Source: Ligustrum vulgare
Taxonomy: Eukaryota > Streptophyta > Magnoliopsida > Lamiales > Oleaceae
Reading direction: 5' to 3'
NCBI GenBank assembly: GCA_963555705.1
Contig: OY743190.1
Coordinates: 19,661,491 to 19,725,490, forward strand
DNA length: 64,000 nucleotides
This document shows positions 11,445 through 24,584 of this stretch, piece after piece. Position 1 is the first letter of the stretch. Each line of letters opens with the position of its first letter. Both the position numbers and the translations under genes were made by a program. Under the pieces are notes generated by a model. The model searched no databases, was not told the DNA's origin, and saw only the letters and a list, made by a program, of their open reading frames with translations.

Positions 11445-13254
11445 TGTAGCGACCAAGAATTTTTACGCAATTAATAATTACTTTAATATTTAAAAATCGT
11501 GTCGCTGCTATCTCACCCATACTTTTATTTTTAAGTTAACGCCGCGACGTATACGTCTAGCCAAGTCAAGGAATATCGAATTCATTTGATTTTAAATTAA
11601 ATTCCGAATTTCTAGAATTATATTATTTTAATTATTTATTCAAAGTATTATTTTCAAAATCATTTTTAAATTCCAGATTATAAATGAAATTAAATTAATT
11701 TCCATCGTAATTGAATTTCCGAATTTTTATTTAAAATATTCCAATGTCACCATTTTAAATCTTAATTCAAATTTTAATGATTTTAAAGTCCAAATTAATT
11801 TATTTCGACATTTTGATCGTTGTCCAATTTAAATTCCTTTAATTCCCAAATTTAGTTTTTTTTAGCGCAATCCCAATTGGTAAAAAAAATCCATTTCCCC
11901 CACGTTTCCAATAATTCCACCTCCCCACACGTTAATTCCATTTCACAACCCTGATTCTCTCCCTCATACTTCCTGAAATGACATTTACAATCCTGCAATT
12001 CCAGCAATCCATCCTCAAATCTGCATCTATCCTAATCTTCCTCTTGCAGCCCCCTCAATCCTGCATTTCAACTGATCATCATTCCTACAATTCTCCTCAA
12101 TCAGCAGATTCCCTCAACCTACCAAATTCAGCAAAACAGCTAGGATAACATACCCCATTTTCTCTCCTATAAATTTCTAATCAATACCACCATCATCAAA
12201 TGGAGTTCACAAATTAAGCCAAAGTTTGACCAAGCTGAACAACCTCGACTGCCTACTGCATAACTCCATTTCAACACCCTTTTCACCAATCAACCTCTCC
12301 CTCTCAGTGGCCACCATCAACTACAGCCACGCAGTCACCACCCCAAACCATTTTCATCTCCACCTCAATCACCACTGTCCAGCCACAACACTGCCTACTT
12401 CACAACATATCAATCATCATCACCAATTTTCCAAAACTCCATCACCAACATCAATCCACCACCATCAACCACAAACTGCAACACCGGATTTACGACCACC
12501 ACCTGCACAACCAATACACTGCCACCTCCAGCACTCCCAACCGGCCCTCCATCAAGCTTGCAGCCAACCAAAACCAGCACCCCTGCCCCTCTACCATAGT
12601 CACCACCGCCACCTCGAAACACCCAACCACCACGAGTTTTACCACCCAACTCACTCTGATTCCACCATCATCATCAATGAATCCCCAGAAAACCTCCACC
12701 AAGAACCCCTCATTATCATCACCACGCCCAAACCACAACCACAACGCCATAGTCCAACCACCACCTCCAAGAAACCATCACTGCCAATCTACTAATCAGT
12801 ACCAAGAATCAATTTTCACAATACCACAAACCAATTCACCAAGTATATCATCATCATCATCATCACCACCCATTTCGAACCCACCGCCTGCACCCAACCT
12901 CCATCGAACACCACCGGAACCACCTCCACTGCCTCCTCAAAATCCCCATCAATCAGCCCCGTAAAACAAACAAAAAACCCAGCATAAGCCAAGCCCAAGA
13001 CTTACCTCGACTTCCGCACTGTTCACCGCTAATATCGTCGGAAGTCACAACTCCAATCTTGATTTCCAGCCTCGGTTTAACCATCGATCTCGCACCCAAT
13101 CAGCCCCAGAACCTAGCCTATTTGCACCCTCACCGCTCGTCGCACCCGGCGTCGGTGTTTCGCCGGCGAAATCACTGGTCGGACACCAGTTTGCGCGAGA
13201 GGCAGCTCCGGCGCAACTCCTTGTTCAGCCTCTGGGTCGTGATAGAGAGAGAAT

Positions 13255-13304
<50 letters not shown>

Positions 13305-14345
13305 GATCTGATAATATGTTTTGATTTTCGAAAATTACACCTAAGTCCCCAAGCTTTTAAAGTTATTTAAATCAGTCCCTATCTTTTAAAACTTATTATT
13401 TCAGTCCTTTCAGCTTTAAACCTTTTCATTTCAGTTCCTTTAGTTTATAAAATAGTTTTAATCAGTCCTTTCATTTTAAAAAACAATAATTTAAATCCCT
13501 ACCGTTTAATTTCCGTTTTGAGTAGTCCCTCAACTTTCAAAAGTATTCATTTTAGTCCCTCAACTTTCAAAGTATTCATTTTAGTCCCTCAACTTTCAAA
13601 TCATAAATTTCAGTCCTCAAATTGTAATTCATCATTTTTAAACTATAAATTTCTAAAGACTAATTTACTTATTGGCTAGACGAGGCGTACGGAGATTTGA
13701 AAGATTGAAGTCATTCCCGCTCAACCACACTCGTTAAGTTTAAGGTAGACTCGCCCCCAATAATTGATTTATATTATAATTGCATGTGTTATGTGGATTT
13801 GTGTGATTTTATGCTTAATTGCATGAGAAAAGAATATCTCTTTTGAGATAAATAATTTATGTTATGCTGGGCATAACTTATCTGCTAGCCAAGAAAAGAA
13901 AAGAATGTGTTTATTTGTGTTCACTATGTGATGCCTATGAATAAGAAAAGAATGTCACTACATTATTTGCATGATTACGTGTTCAATTATCTTGTAGATT
14001 AATTACTGGCGATGAGTCTACTGAGTATTTCATTTTTGAAATGCTCAACCCGTTATTTTAACATTTTTTGCAGATTTTCGGAGAAGGTGGCGAGTGATGG
14101 GCAATGACGGCAAATTACAAATTGATATTTTTTTTAAAAGTCGTGAACTTTGAAATGATTATTTCATTTTATCAAGAATTGTCATTTTTATAAATTTGTA
14201 CGAAAATACTTATTCCATTTGAATTATCGCTAAACTTTTATTCGATAAATGCGATATTTGATATTTAATCATTTTCCGTAACAAAGTTTATTCAAGAATT
14301 TAGAAAAGTGACATTCCCGCGCTCCTCGGAACTCAGGACGTTACA
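11445..14345 (+). repeat. Array LTR 2
   Basis: This 2901-bp LTR has the same layout as LTR 1. It serves both as 3' LTR of unit 1 and 5' LTR of unit 2. Its (GA)n tract is 44 bp (13258-13301). Early positions match LTR 4 (ACTTTT near 11521, GCATTTCAAC near 12063), whereas T at 12504 (CCTGCAC) matches LTR 1, which suggests a hybrid. Private changes include CCCAGAAAACC near 12684, CAATCATC near 12411 and CAGTACC near 12798. Confidence 0.9.
12168..12174 (+). promoter_or_regulatory. Putative TATA box of LTR 2
   Basis: TATAAAT is in the same context as in LTR 1. Because this LTR is internal to the array, its promoter would transcribe unit 2, and its poly(A) function would serve unit 1. Confidence 0.4.
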
Positions 14346-14348
14346 GCG

Positions 14349-14360
14349 TGGTATCAGAGC
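14349..14360 (+). other. Primer-binding site, array unit 2
   Basis: TGGTATCAGAGC is 3 bp after LTR 2, identical to the unit 1 site, so minus-strand priming sequence is intact here too. Confidence 0.9.
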
Positions 14361-15383
14361 GGGTCTACGTTTCTGTAGACTTACAAAAAAAAATTTTCAA
14401 AATAAGAAAATAATTTTTTCTAAAAATAATAGAAATAATGTTTTGACGACTTTTTGCCATTGCCATCATTTTCTGCCGACTCAGAAGGTAACGAAATTTA
14501 GTATGTTTACTTTATTGATTTATTTCGGATACTTGAGAATAAATATTTTGAGAATTTGACGAGAAAAGAAAAGAAAAGAAAAGACGAGAAAGACTTAGAA
14601 AACTAGTATCCGAAATAATGAGAAAGAAATAAAGAAAGAAATGAGTTTTGTAGCATAACGGGAAATTTTTTTAGAAAGAAAAGAAAAGAAAGAGAACGAG
14701 TGTTGAGCATAATGGGAATAGTATGATTTAAGAATGATTTTATAATAATTTTTTCCTCGAACTTAGAAATGATGAACCCTACCTGGACTTTTCATAATTG
14801 ATTTTAGACATGGCACCATTTACGAGAAGTCAACAGAAATGATTAGACAATATTTTTGGAATATCTATCGTTTAGATTAAACGAGAAATAGCAAGCCAGT
14901 TTTATGAAGTTGTGATGAGATGTTGAGATTATAAGTGATGTTATTTATTGAGACTTTTATGAGAAGAATTATGAAATTAGAGGTTTAAAGATTTGGTTCT
15001 TAGTTATTGGGAATTAAGTAATGGATATTGTGTTGAGTAAGTGAATTATTCATCTATTTTGAGAGAAACTTATTATGTAGTTTGGTCTTGTGATTAAATT
15101 TTGGGAATACAATTTGTGGCATATATTTATAAGTATGACTAATGGGTGGTCATTTGAGCCAATTAATGTATTGAAGGAAGTAAGATATTGATATTGGAAA
15201 CTAGGATTTGAAATTGTTATGTTGAGGAATTATGAATTGATTTTCTGGGATATTTTTGGTGATACTGAAGTTTGTTGGAAATGTTGTCAATATTTAAATC
15301 GTTGTGGTCAATGTAGAGCTATTTGTTATTGTTGGTTATGAAGTATACCTACGGGTTGGATAAGTCCAAATTATAAGGGAGAC

Positions 15384-18247
15384 TGTAACACCCCAAGTTT
15401 CAAAACCTAAAACATAGGCATGTTAACTTCCATTCACATTAATTGCGGAATTAAATCGTTTACACGACAAAAATGTTCATTTATCTATTATAAAATTTTA
15501 CAGAAATCTCGACAGAGTCTCCTCTGTAAATTGGACATAGTCAACCTGTAGAGGGACATCAAAACCATTTTACAAATACAATTCTCAACTCATTCAACCC
15601 AACAATCCACATCCGACCACAATTCCAAAATTCAACTTCAACATTAATTCTCCAAACTCCTCAACAAAATAACTTGAAGTATAAATTTATAAACTCATGA
15701 AAACATGATAAAAACTAATCACAGGGAAATACCATAACTTATTTAAACTAATTTCAACCGAAACAATTATCAAAATAACTGAGTTAGGAAATAATTACTT
15801 AGAACTTAAATAAATTCTAATTTAACTAAAAATAACTTGAATAAATTTAACTTTATTAATTAATGCGACGATGGGTACTGTCGGAGTCAGCCGCCAAGTG
15901 TTCTCCTCGGATCATCTAACTTTCATCACCTGAAATATGGGGAGGGATTGGGGTGAGCTAAAGCTCAGTAAGTAAACTGTATGCATGAATGCATGCTTAT
16001 GACATGAATGCTTTAAAAATTCCATATATGTATCCCCATTTACTTTACTTTCCAAAACATTCAAACTTTTCAAACTTTCACTTAACATTTCAAAACTTTC
16101 ACTTGACATTTCAAAACTTTCACTTCATTTCCATCGTGAGCTCACTTGGTGTAACTTCTAGTCAATCAGAATACAGTGGGCAATTAATTATTTGGAACCA
16201 GATTAACATTCACATTTCCACCGCAAAGCGGTTTAACAGTCCACCGTAAACGGTTGAACATTCCGTCGCAAAGCGACTTAATTCGGGTACGCCGGTCCCC
16301 TGCGCCCCATTTCCCACTCACAACTTTCATGAACTAGAAGTACACCCATTCTTTCTTTAAAAACATGGGATACATAACTTTTGAACAAACTTGCACCTTG
16401 ACACATTTCTTTCATTTAAAAACATTTCACTTCCCAATTTCGATGCCAATGCATGCTTGATGATGCAATGACATGATAATGTGCATGCTTGAACATTCTT
16501 CATAATAACATATACTTTCACAAAGTAAATGAAATTCATCAAAGCAAATAAGTTGCAAGACAGTCATTTACACATAACTTTCACATTTACATTCAACTTT
16601 GATGAAAATAGGGGGAAGTTTACTTACTTGACGTCCTTAGCATTTACCGTTATCTGGATTTGCAAGTGGAGGAACATCGGCTGCCCGTGACGTCAATGTA
16701 CCAAAATATCCTAATTGTTCACATTCATCAATAAATATGACTCTTAGTTCACAAACACATTTGAAATTCTTTTTAATGCTAACCAATCCCAAACATACCA
16801 TATTCAAAACGAACAATAAAATTTCACTGAACCTTACAAAGTCACCTTATCCTTTTTAATAATAACAAAACGCCCAATCGAGATCAAAATCTCAAATTAA
16901 CCTAAGTGTGACCTTAGGATATGACCAAACACATAAAACTCATATTCAAGACAAGGAATGAAATCTCAATGCACATTAGAAGGTCTTCTCATCTTTTAAA
17001 TTCAAACTCAAACTCAAAATTCCATAACTTTACAAAATTACTTAATCGTGATTCTAACAAGTTCACAAATCTAAAAATAACTAATTATTACAAACTTTAC
17101 CACAAGGTCGTTAACTAAACTTCAAATTTTCACAGCTTTAACGTTATACAATTACAATTAAAATTTCAATAATTCATCAAGGTTCTAAACCAAATTCTTA
17201 ATTTAGTTATAAATTCAACAAAACCAATTAATTCAATGAATCCATAAAATCTGAAATTATACAGTATGACATTACATATCTCAAATTTTCAAATAAAAAT
17301 TCAAGATTCAAAAAATTCTAATTAAGCCCCAAATCTCAAATTCCTTCATATACTATGAAAAACCCATATTCATATATTTGAAATATGACAATCTACTGTG
17401 AAATTGCATATCCATACATACATATATACATCAATACCCACATACATATGCACTACCAAACCCCAATTTAACGGTATCAGTCGAAATTTAGTAAACTTGA
17501 ATCTGAAAAATATGAGAAACATCACATATTTACACACACTTAACCTATATACACATTTATGTACATACATCAATACAGAGATCGGGTGGCGTGTGAAAAA
17601 TCACGTGTGCGCTGTGTGTGTTCGGTCGGGTGTGTGCGCAGTCGGGGAAGGGAACGAGGGAAGGGGAGGGTTACCGGTGAGAGTGAGAGGAGAGTTCGCC
17701 GGTGAGGAGTCAGGCAGGTCGAGTAGCGGCGGTTGAGTGCGAGGCGAGAGAGACAGAGACGGAGTCAGAGACCGAGAGAGAGCTGTTGCGGCGAGAGTGA
17801 GAGGCCGGATGAAGAGAGAGAGAGATCGTGAGTGAGGTAAGAAAATTGAGGGTTTAGGTTTAATTGTTTAAGTTTTTGGAAATTTGCAATTTAGTCCCTC
17901 AACTCTCATAAATTGGAAATTTATGTCCACGACCTTCAAATAAAATTCAAAATGCCACTAAACTCTCCGCAAATTCCCATTTAACACAATTTAGGCTACT
18001 TTCAACTTAATTAAATAGAAAATAACAAGATTAATAAATCACGTTAAAAATCACACATAAAATTGCACATAGACAAGTTATGAACTTTCTATTTGGCACA
18101 TTGATCAAGACGGCGTCCAAGTCCTTCCACTGCAAAATAATTCAAATCATTGACATAAAATGTATCAAATTTAAAATTTATAATAACATTAATATAAATG
18201 TCACGTGAAATTTAAAGATGCACGTAACAATGAAAAACGGTATTACA
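15384..18247 (-). mobile_element. Nested solo LTR-D, copy 2
   Basis: It sits at exactly the same site as copy 1, with GAGAC on both sides, and has the same length. The shared breakpoint shows that the solo LTR was present before the array was amplified. It carries C in GTTCGCCGGTG near 17699 where copy 1 has T. Confidence 0.85.
16220..16277. repeat. Three tandem small hairpins in LTR-D, copy 2
   Basis: The sequence is identical to the copy 1 hairpin trio, with all three stems intact. Confidence 0.7.
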
Positions 18248-20488
18248 GAGACTCTGCCTAGAATTTTATCATTTGGAATTAAGAGCATAATATGGTATGC
18301 AACCACTAAGGGAATTGAGGTTAGACTTACAAGTTCATTTATATCACAAGCGAGATTTAGTAAATGATAGGTTATATTTTGAAAGATGAGTGAAAACAAG
18401 TATTATGGCGTTATTGGGAAGAATCTTAATTATTCTTGGGAACGAATTTATCACTAGTAAGGAACGATCACTTGTATTGGAGAATATTATAAATTATGAG
18501 GATAGGAGATAATACTGTTGATTTATTTTGGAAATTTGATCGGGTAGATATGTTAAAGATAAGCTGATGATATTATGTTGATTTGTGAATAATATGTTAT
18601 TGGGTATACTACATAGAGAGAATATTCAGGTAATTGTTTTAATTATTTTGGTGATATTTGGTGATAAGAAGTTTTAGAGATGACAAATTATTATGGTTTG
18701 ATATGTTAGTAAAGATTTATTGAAATTTGGAGAGAATTTTTCATGGATTTTGTAACGGGCTTACAGAGATTAGTGAAGAGACGTGATGTTATTTGGGTTA
18801 GTGAATAATGACTTAAGTATTCAGTAAATATTTCTTTATACAGTTTAAAGGCTAAGTTGAGTGTTTGCATTTTAGACCTCGGTGATAGTTAGGAAAACTA
18901 TTTACCGTTTGTTGAAATTACATGTAATATGATTAATGAGAATAGTCAGTTATCATGAAGGAGAGATAGTTAAAGTATTTTATAGTGAGATGCCTTAATG
19001 GAGTAAACATTTATTTAAAGTGAGAAATTGGAGACATGTGATTGAATGTTTGGGATTATGTGAGATTGATGATTGTCATAAGGACATTTGTATATAAAAG
19101 GTACAATAGATGATTGTAAGGAATAATGTGATGATGAGAACTGAAGGTAATGATGTGTTGAGATTATGGAATAAGTTGATTTTTCATGAATAAGTTAATG
19201 CTGTATTTGGTTCTAAGTGGAATTAAAAGAATGATGAATCTCAGTCATGGAAAATAAATCAGGTTTCCTCGTAATTTGAATGATTCACTGATGTACGTTA
19301 AGTTTTCATTTATGATACTAGAGAATCATGAGAGAAATTTTTTGGATGAAATTGATGAAAGAGATTTTATCTAGTCCTAAAGTTTGTACAAGTATTGATG
19401 AAGTAATGCATTTGATCAGATAAAGGCTTATGATTTATCATATCTTGAAATTTTGGAGATTGTTAATGATGGTATCTTGTTTAGAAAATAAGAACTGAAA
19501 TTTTATGTAATTGTTCTTGTTGAAAGAATTTGTGGAAAATAGGGATAAGACTTCACAGTGATGACTTATTTTGGAATGGTGTGCAGAGAAGTGACAACGG
19601 TAGAATCCAAGATTTATTAGTCTGAGAGATTGATATATAATCTTAGTGAGCAGATTGACGTATAAGGTTCACGTGATAGGTATGGTGGTTATTATATTGA
19701 AATCTTATAGAGATTGATATGAATATTTGAGGTCATATGATATGATGATAAGTGACAGGTTACATGATTACTCCAAGATATGATGACTAGACGGTTAAGG
19801 GATGTTATGGTTATCTCGTGAAGAATTGTGTGAATATATTGAGTCAATTGATGGTTTATTTCATTATGGTGAAATATTACCTACGATTGAAAATTTTCAT
19901 TTTGAGGCATAATATATGGATTTATTTAAAGTTTTAGTGATGCAGTTTCGATTAATTATTATCGGTTGTACATTTGAGGTGAGTAAAGTATTTTGCTATG
20001 AAAATAAGAAACCGGAGAGGATTATTTGTGTGACTTTTACTTATAATGTGATTGTATCTTTAGGTTAAGCAAACTTGATGAGAAATCCTATATGATTCAC
20101 AGAAGTCCTATTCAATGGTGATAGAATTAATCAGAGTATTGTTCATAAGTGTGACATGAATTGAAGTTTTGGGAGAACAGGAAAATTGAATCTTGAACTT
20201 CAGATTTGGGAAATTAGTGAAGTTTCTTAGGTTTGAGAATAATATACCGGATACGTATGATGCTTTGAGTTAGTATCTTAGCCCTCAGTTAGAATGAGTA
20301 TGTAATACCGAGTACTTGATTCGTGATTCAAAAAGTATGGATTAAAGAATTTAAGTTTGAATTCTCAAATTTTGAAAAGGAAGTTTCAGTCGAACTTATA
20401 AATGATTGAGTTTGTAAATCTTTTCAGAAAGATTTGTTTTATGAAGAGGCACCTATGTGCATAATAGAGAGAAAAGTCCATGTCTTAA

Positions 20489-20635
20489 AGAAACAAAGAG
20501 ATGCCTTTAGTCAAAGTCCAGTTGGGTAGATATGGTAGCGATGAGGCTACTTGAGAGAAAGAAGAAGAAATTCTGGTTAAATATCAAGATATCATAGATC
20601 GAGTAAGTTTAATTTCGAGGACAAAATTATTTTAA
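20489..20635 (+). pseudogene. Gypsy integrase C-terminal remnant, unit 2
   Basis: The same remnant and the same nonsense TGA after GSDEAT are present as in unit 1. The unit was therefore already defective before tandem amplification. Confidence 0.65.
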
Positions 20636-20645
20636 GGAGGTAAGG
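20634..20645 (+). other. Polypurine tract, array unit 2
   Basis: AAGGAGGTAAGG ends 1 bp before LTR 3, unchanged from unit 1. Confidence 0.65.
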
Positions 20646-20646
20646 T

Positions 20647-22457
20647 TGTAGCGACCAAGAATTTTTACGCAATTAATAATTACTTTAATATTTAGAAAAT
20701 CGTGTCGCTGCTATCTCACCCATACTTTTATTTTTAAGTTAACGCCGCGACGTATACGTCTAGCCAAGTCAAGGAATATCGAATTCATTTGATTTTAAAT
20801 TAAATTCCGAATTTCTAGAATTATATTATTTTAATTTTTTATTCAAAGTATTATTTTCAAAATCATTTTTAAATTCCAGATTATAAATGAAATTAAATTA
20901 ATTTCCATCGTAATTGAATTTCCGAATTTTTATTTAAAATATTCCAATGTCACCATTTTAAATCTTAATTCAAATTTTAATGATTTTAAAGTCCAAATTA
21001 ATTTATTTCGACATTTTGATCGTTGTCCAATTTAAATTCCTTTAATTCCCAAATTTAGTTTTTTTTAGCGCAATCCCAATTGGTAAAAAAAATCCATTTC
21101 CCCCACGTTTCCAATAATTCCACCTCCCCACACGTTAATTCCATTTCACACCCCTGATTCTCTCCCTCATACTTCCTAAAATGACATTTACAATCCTGCA
21201 ATTCCAGCAATCCATCCTCAAATCTGCATCTATCCTAATCTTCCTCTTGCAGCCCCCTCAATCCTGCATTTCAACTGATCATCATTCCTACAATTCTCCT
21301 CAATCAGCAGATTCCCTCAACCTACCAAATTCAGCAAAACAGCTAGGATAACATACCCCATTTTCTCTCCTATAAATTTCTAATCAATACCACCATCATC
21401 AAATGGAGTTCACAAATGAAGCCAAAGTTTGACCAAGCTGAACAACCTCGACTTCCTACTGCATAACTCCATTTCAACACCCTTTTCACCAATCAACCTC
21501 TCCTTCTCAGTGGCCACCATCAACTACAGCCACGCAGTCACCACCCCAAACCATTTTCATCTCCACCTCAATCACCACTGTCCAGCCACAACACTGCCTA
21601 CTTAACAACATATCGATCATCATCACCAATTTTCCAAAACTCCATCACCAACATCAATCCACCACCATCAACCACAAACTGCAACACCGGATTTACGACC
21701 ACCACCAGCACAACCAATACACTGCCACCTCCAGCACTCCCAACCGGCCCTCCATCAAGCTTGCAGCCAACCAAAACCAGCACCCCTGCCCCTCTACCAT
21801 AGTCACCACCGCCACCTCGAAACACCCAACCACCACGAGTTTTACCACCCAACTCACTCTGATTCCACCATCATCATCAATGAATCCCCAGCAAACCTCC
21901 ACCAAGAACCCCTCATTATCATCACCACGCCCAAACCACAACCACAACGCCATAGTCCAACCACCACCTCCAAGAAACCATCACTGCCAATCTACTAATC
22001 AATACCAAGAATCAATTTTCACAATACCACAAACCAATTCACCAAGTATATCATCATCATCATCATCACCACCCATTTCGAACCCACCGCCTGCACCCAA
22101 CCTCCATCGAACACCACCGGAACCACCTCCACTGCCTCCTCAAAATCCCCATCAATCAGCCCCGTAAAACAAACAAAAAACCCAGCATAAGCCAAGCCCA
22201 AGACTTACCTCGACTTCCGCACTGTTCACCGCTAATATCGTCGGAAGTCACAACTCCAATCTTGATTTCCAGCCTCGGTTTAACCATCGATCTCGCACCC
22301 AATCAGCCCCAGAACCTAGCCTATTTGCACCCTCACCGCTCGTCGCACCCGGCGTCGGTGTTTCGGCGGCGAAATCACTGGTCGGACACCAGTTTGCGCG
22401 AGAGGCAGCTCCGGCGCAACTCCTTGTTCAGCCTCTGGGTCGTGATAGAGAGAGAAT

Positions 22458-22505
<48 letters not shown>

Positions 22506-23546
22506 GATCTGATAATATGTTTTGATTTTCGAAAATTACACCTAAGTCCCCAAGCTTTTAAAGTTATTTAAATCAGTCCCTATCTTTTAAAACTTATTAT
22601 TTCAGTCCTTTCAGCTTTAAACCTTTTCATTTCAGTTCCTTTAGTTTATAAAATAGTTTTAATCAGTCCTTTCATTTTAAAAAACAATAATTTAAATCCC
22701 TACCGTTTAATTTCCGTTTTGAGTAGTCCCTCAACTTTCAAAAGTATTCATTTTAGTCCCTCAACTTTCAAAGTATTCATTTTAGTCCCTCAACTTTCAA
22801 ATCATAAATTTCAGTCCTCAAATTGTAATTCATCATTTTTAAACTATAAATTTCTAAAGACTAATTTACTTATTGGCTAGACGAGGCGTACGGAGATTTG
22901 AAAGATTGAAGTCATTCCCGCTCAACCACACTCGTTAAGTTTAAGGTAGACTCGCCCCCAATAATTGATTTATATTATAATTGCATGTGTTATGTGGATT
23001 TGTGTGATTTTATGCTTAATTGCATGAGAAAAGAATATCTCTTTTGAGATAAATAATTTATGTTATGCTGGGCATAACTTATCTGCTAGCCAAGAAAAGA
23101 AAAGAATGTGTTTATTTGTGTTCACTATGTGATGCCTATGAATAAGAAAAGAATGTCACTACATTATTTGCATGATTACGTGTTCAATTATCTTGTAGAT
23201 TAATTACTGGCGATGAGTCTACTGAGTATTTCATTTTTGAAATGCTCAACCCGTTATTTTAACATTTTTTGCAGATTTTCGGAGAAGGTGGCGAGTGATG
23301 GGCAATGACGGCAAATTACAAATTGATATTTTTTTTAAAAGTCGTGAACTTTGAAATGATTATTTCATTTTATCAAGAATTGTCATTTTTATAAATTTGT
23401 ACGAAAATACTTATTCCATTTGAATTATCGCTAAACTTTTATTCGATAAATGCGATATTTGATATTTAATCATTTTCCGTAACAAAGTTTATTCAAGAAT
23501 TTAGAAAAGTGACATTCCCGCGCTCCTCGGAACTCAGGACGTTACA
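20647..23546 (+). repeat. Array LTR 3
   Basis: This LTR is 2900 bp with a (GA)n tract of 42 bp (22461-22502). Its 5' part carries A at 21707 (CCAGCAC), shared with LTR 4. Its 3' part carries CCTACCG near 22701, shared with LTR 2. This is the pattern expected of a crossover product between LTR 2 and LTR 4. Private changes include ATTTTTTATT near 20836, ATGAAGCC near 21417 and CTTAACAAC near 21601. The last two break the long CAC-rich open frame seen in the other LTRs. Confidence 0.9.
21371..21377 (+). promoter_or_regulatory. Putative TATA box of LTR 3
   Basis: TATAAAT is intact in the same promoter context as in the other LTRs. Confidence 0.4.
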
Positions 23547-23549
23547 GCG

Positions 23550-23561
23550 TGGTATCAGAGC
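23550..23561 (+). other. Primer-binding site, array unit 3
   Basis: TGGTATCAGAGC is 3 bp after LTR 3. After LTR 4 no such site follows; host MITE sequence resumes instead, so LTR 4 is the true 3' end of the array. Confidence 0.9.
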
Positions 23562-24584
23562 GGGTCTACGTTTCTGTAGACTTACAAAAAAAAATTTTCA
23601 AAATAAGAAAATAATTTTTTCTAAAAATAATAGAAATAATGTTTTGACGACTTTTTGCCATTGCCATCATTTTCTGCCGACTCAGAAGGTAACGAAATTT
23701 AGTATGTTTACTTTATTGATTTATTTCGGATACTTGAGAATAAATATTTTGAGAATTTGACGAGAAAAGAAAAGAAAAGAAAAGACGAGAAAGACTTAGA
23801 AAACTAGTATCCGAAATAATGAGAAAGAAATAAAGAAAGAAATGAGTTTTGTAGCATAACGGGAAATTTTTTTAGAAAGAAAAGAAAAGAAAGAGAACGA
23901 GTGTTGAGCATAATGGGAATAGTATGATTTAAGAATGATTTTATAATAATTTTTTCCTCGAACTTAGAAATGATGAACCCTACCTGGACTTTTCATAATT
24001 GATTTTAGACATGGCACCATTTACGAGAAGTCAACAGAAATGATTAGACAATATTTTTGGAATATCTATCGTTTAGATTAAACGAGAAATAGCAAGCCAG
24101 TTTTATGAAGTTGTGATGAGATGTTGAGATTATAAGTGATGTTATTTATTGAGACTTTTATGAGAAGAATTATGAAATTAGAGGTTTAAAGATTTGGTTC
24201 TTAGTTATTGGGAATTAAGTAATGGATATTGTGTTGAGTAAGTGAATTATTCATCTATTTTGAGAGAAACTTATTATGTAGTTTGGTCTTGTGATTAAAT
24301 TTTGGGAATACAATTTGTGGCATATATTTATAAGTATGACTAATGGGTGGTCATTTGAGCCAATTAATGTATTGAAGGAAGTAAGATATTGATATTGGAA
24401 ACTAGGATTTGAAATTGTTATGTTGAGGAATTATGAATTGATTTTCTGGGATATTTTTGGTGATACTGAAGTTTGTTGGAAATGTTGTCAATATTTAAAT
24501 CGTTGTGGTCAATGTAGAGCTATTTGTTATTGTTGGTTATGAAGTATACCTACGGGTTGGATAAGTCCAAATTATAAGGGAGAC

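Larger units (their letters stand above)
14346..20646 (+). mobile_element. Array internal region 2
   Basis: The structure equals internal region 1, with the solo LTR at the same base. It shares with copy 3, against copy 1, the C after the LTR junction (GCGTGG), CGCCGG near 17699, TTTTGC near 19992 and CTATGTG near 20455. I saw no difference between copies 2 and 3. Those two therefore arose in the latest duplication. Confidence 0.8.
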
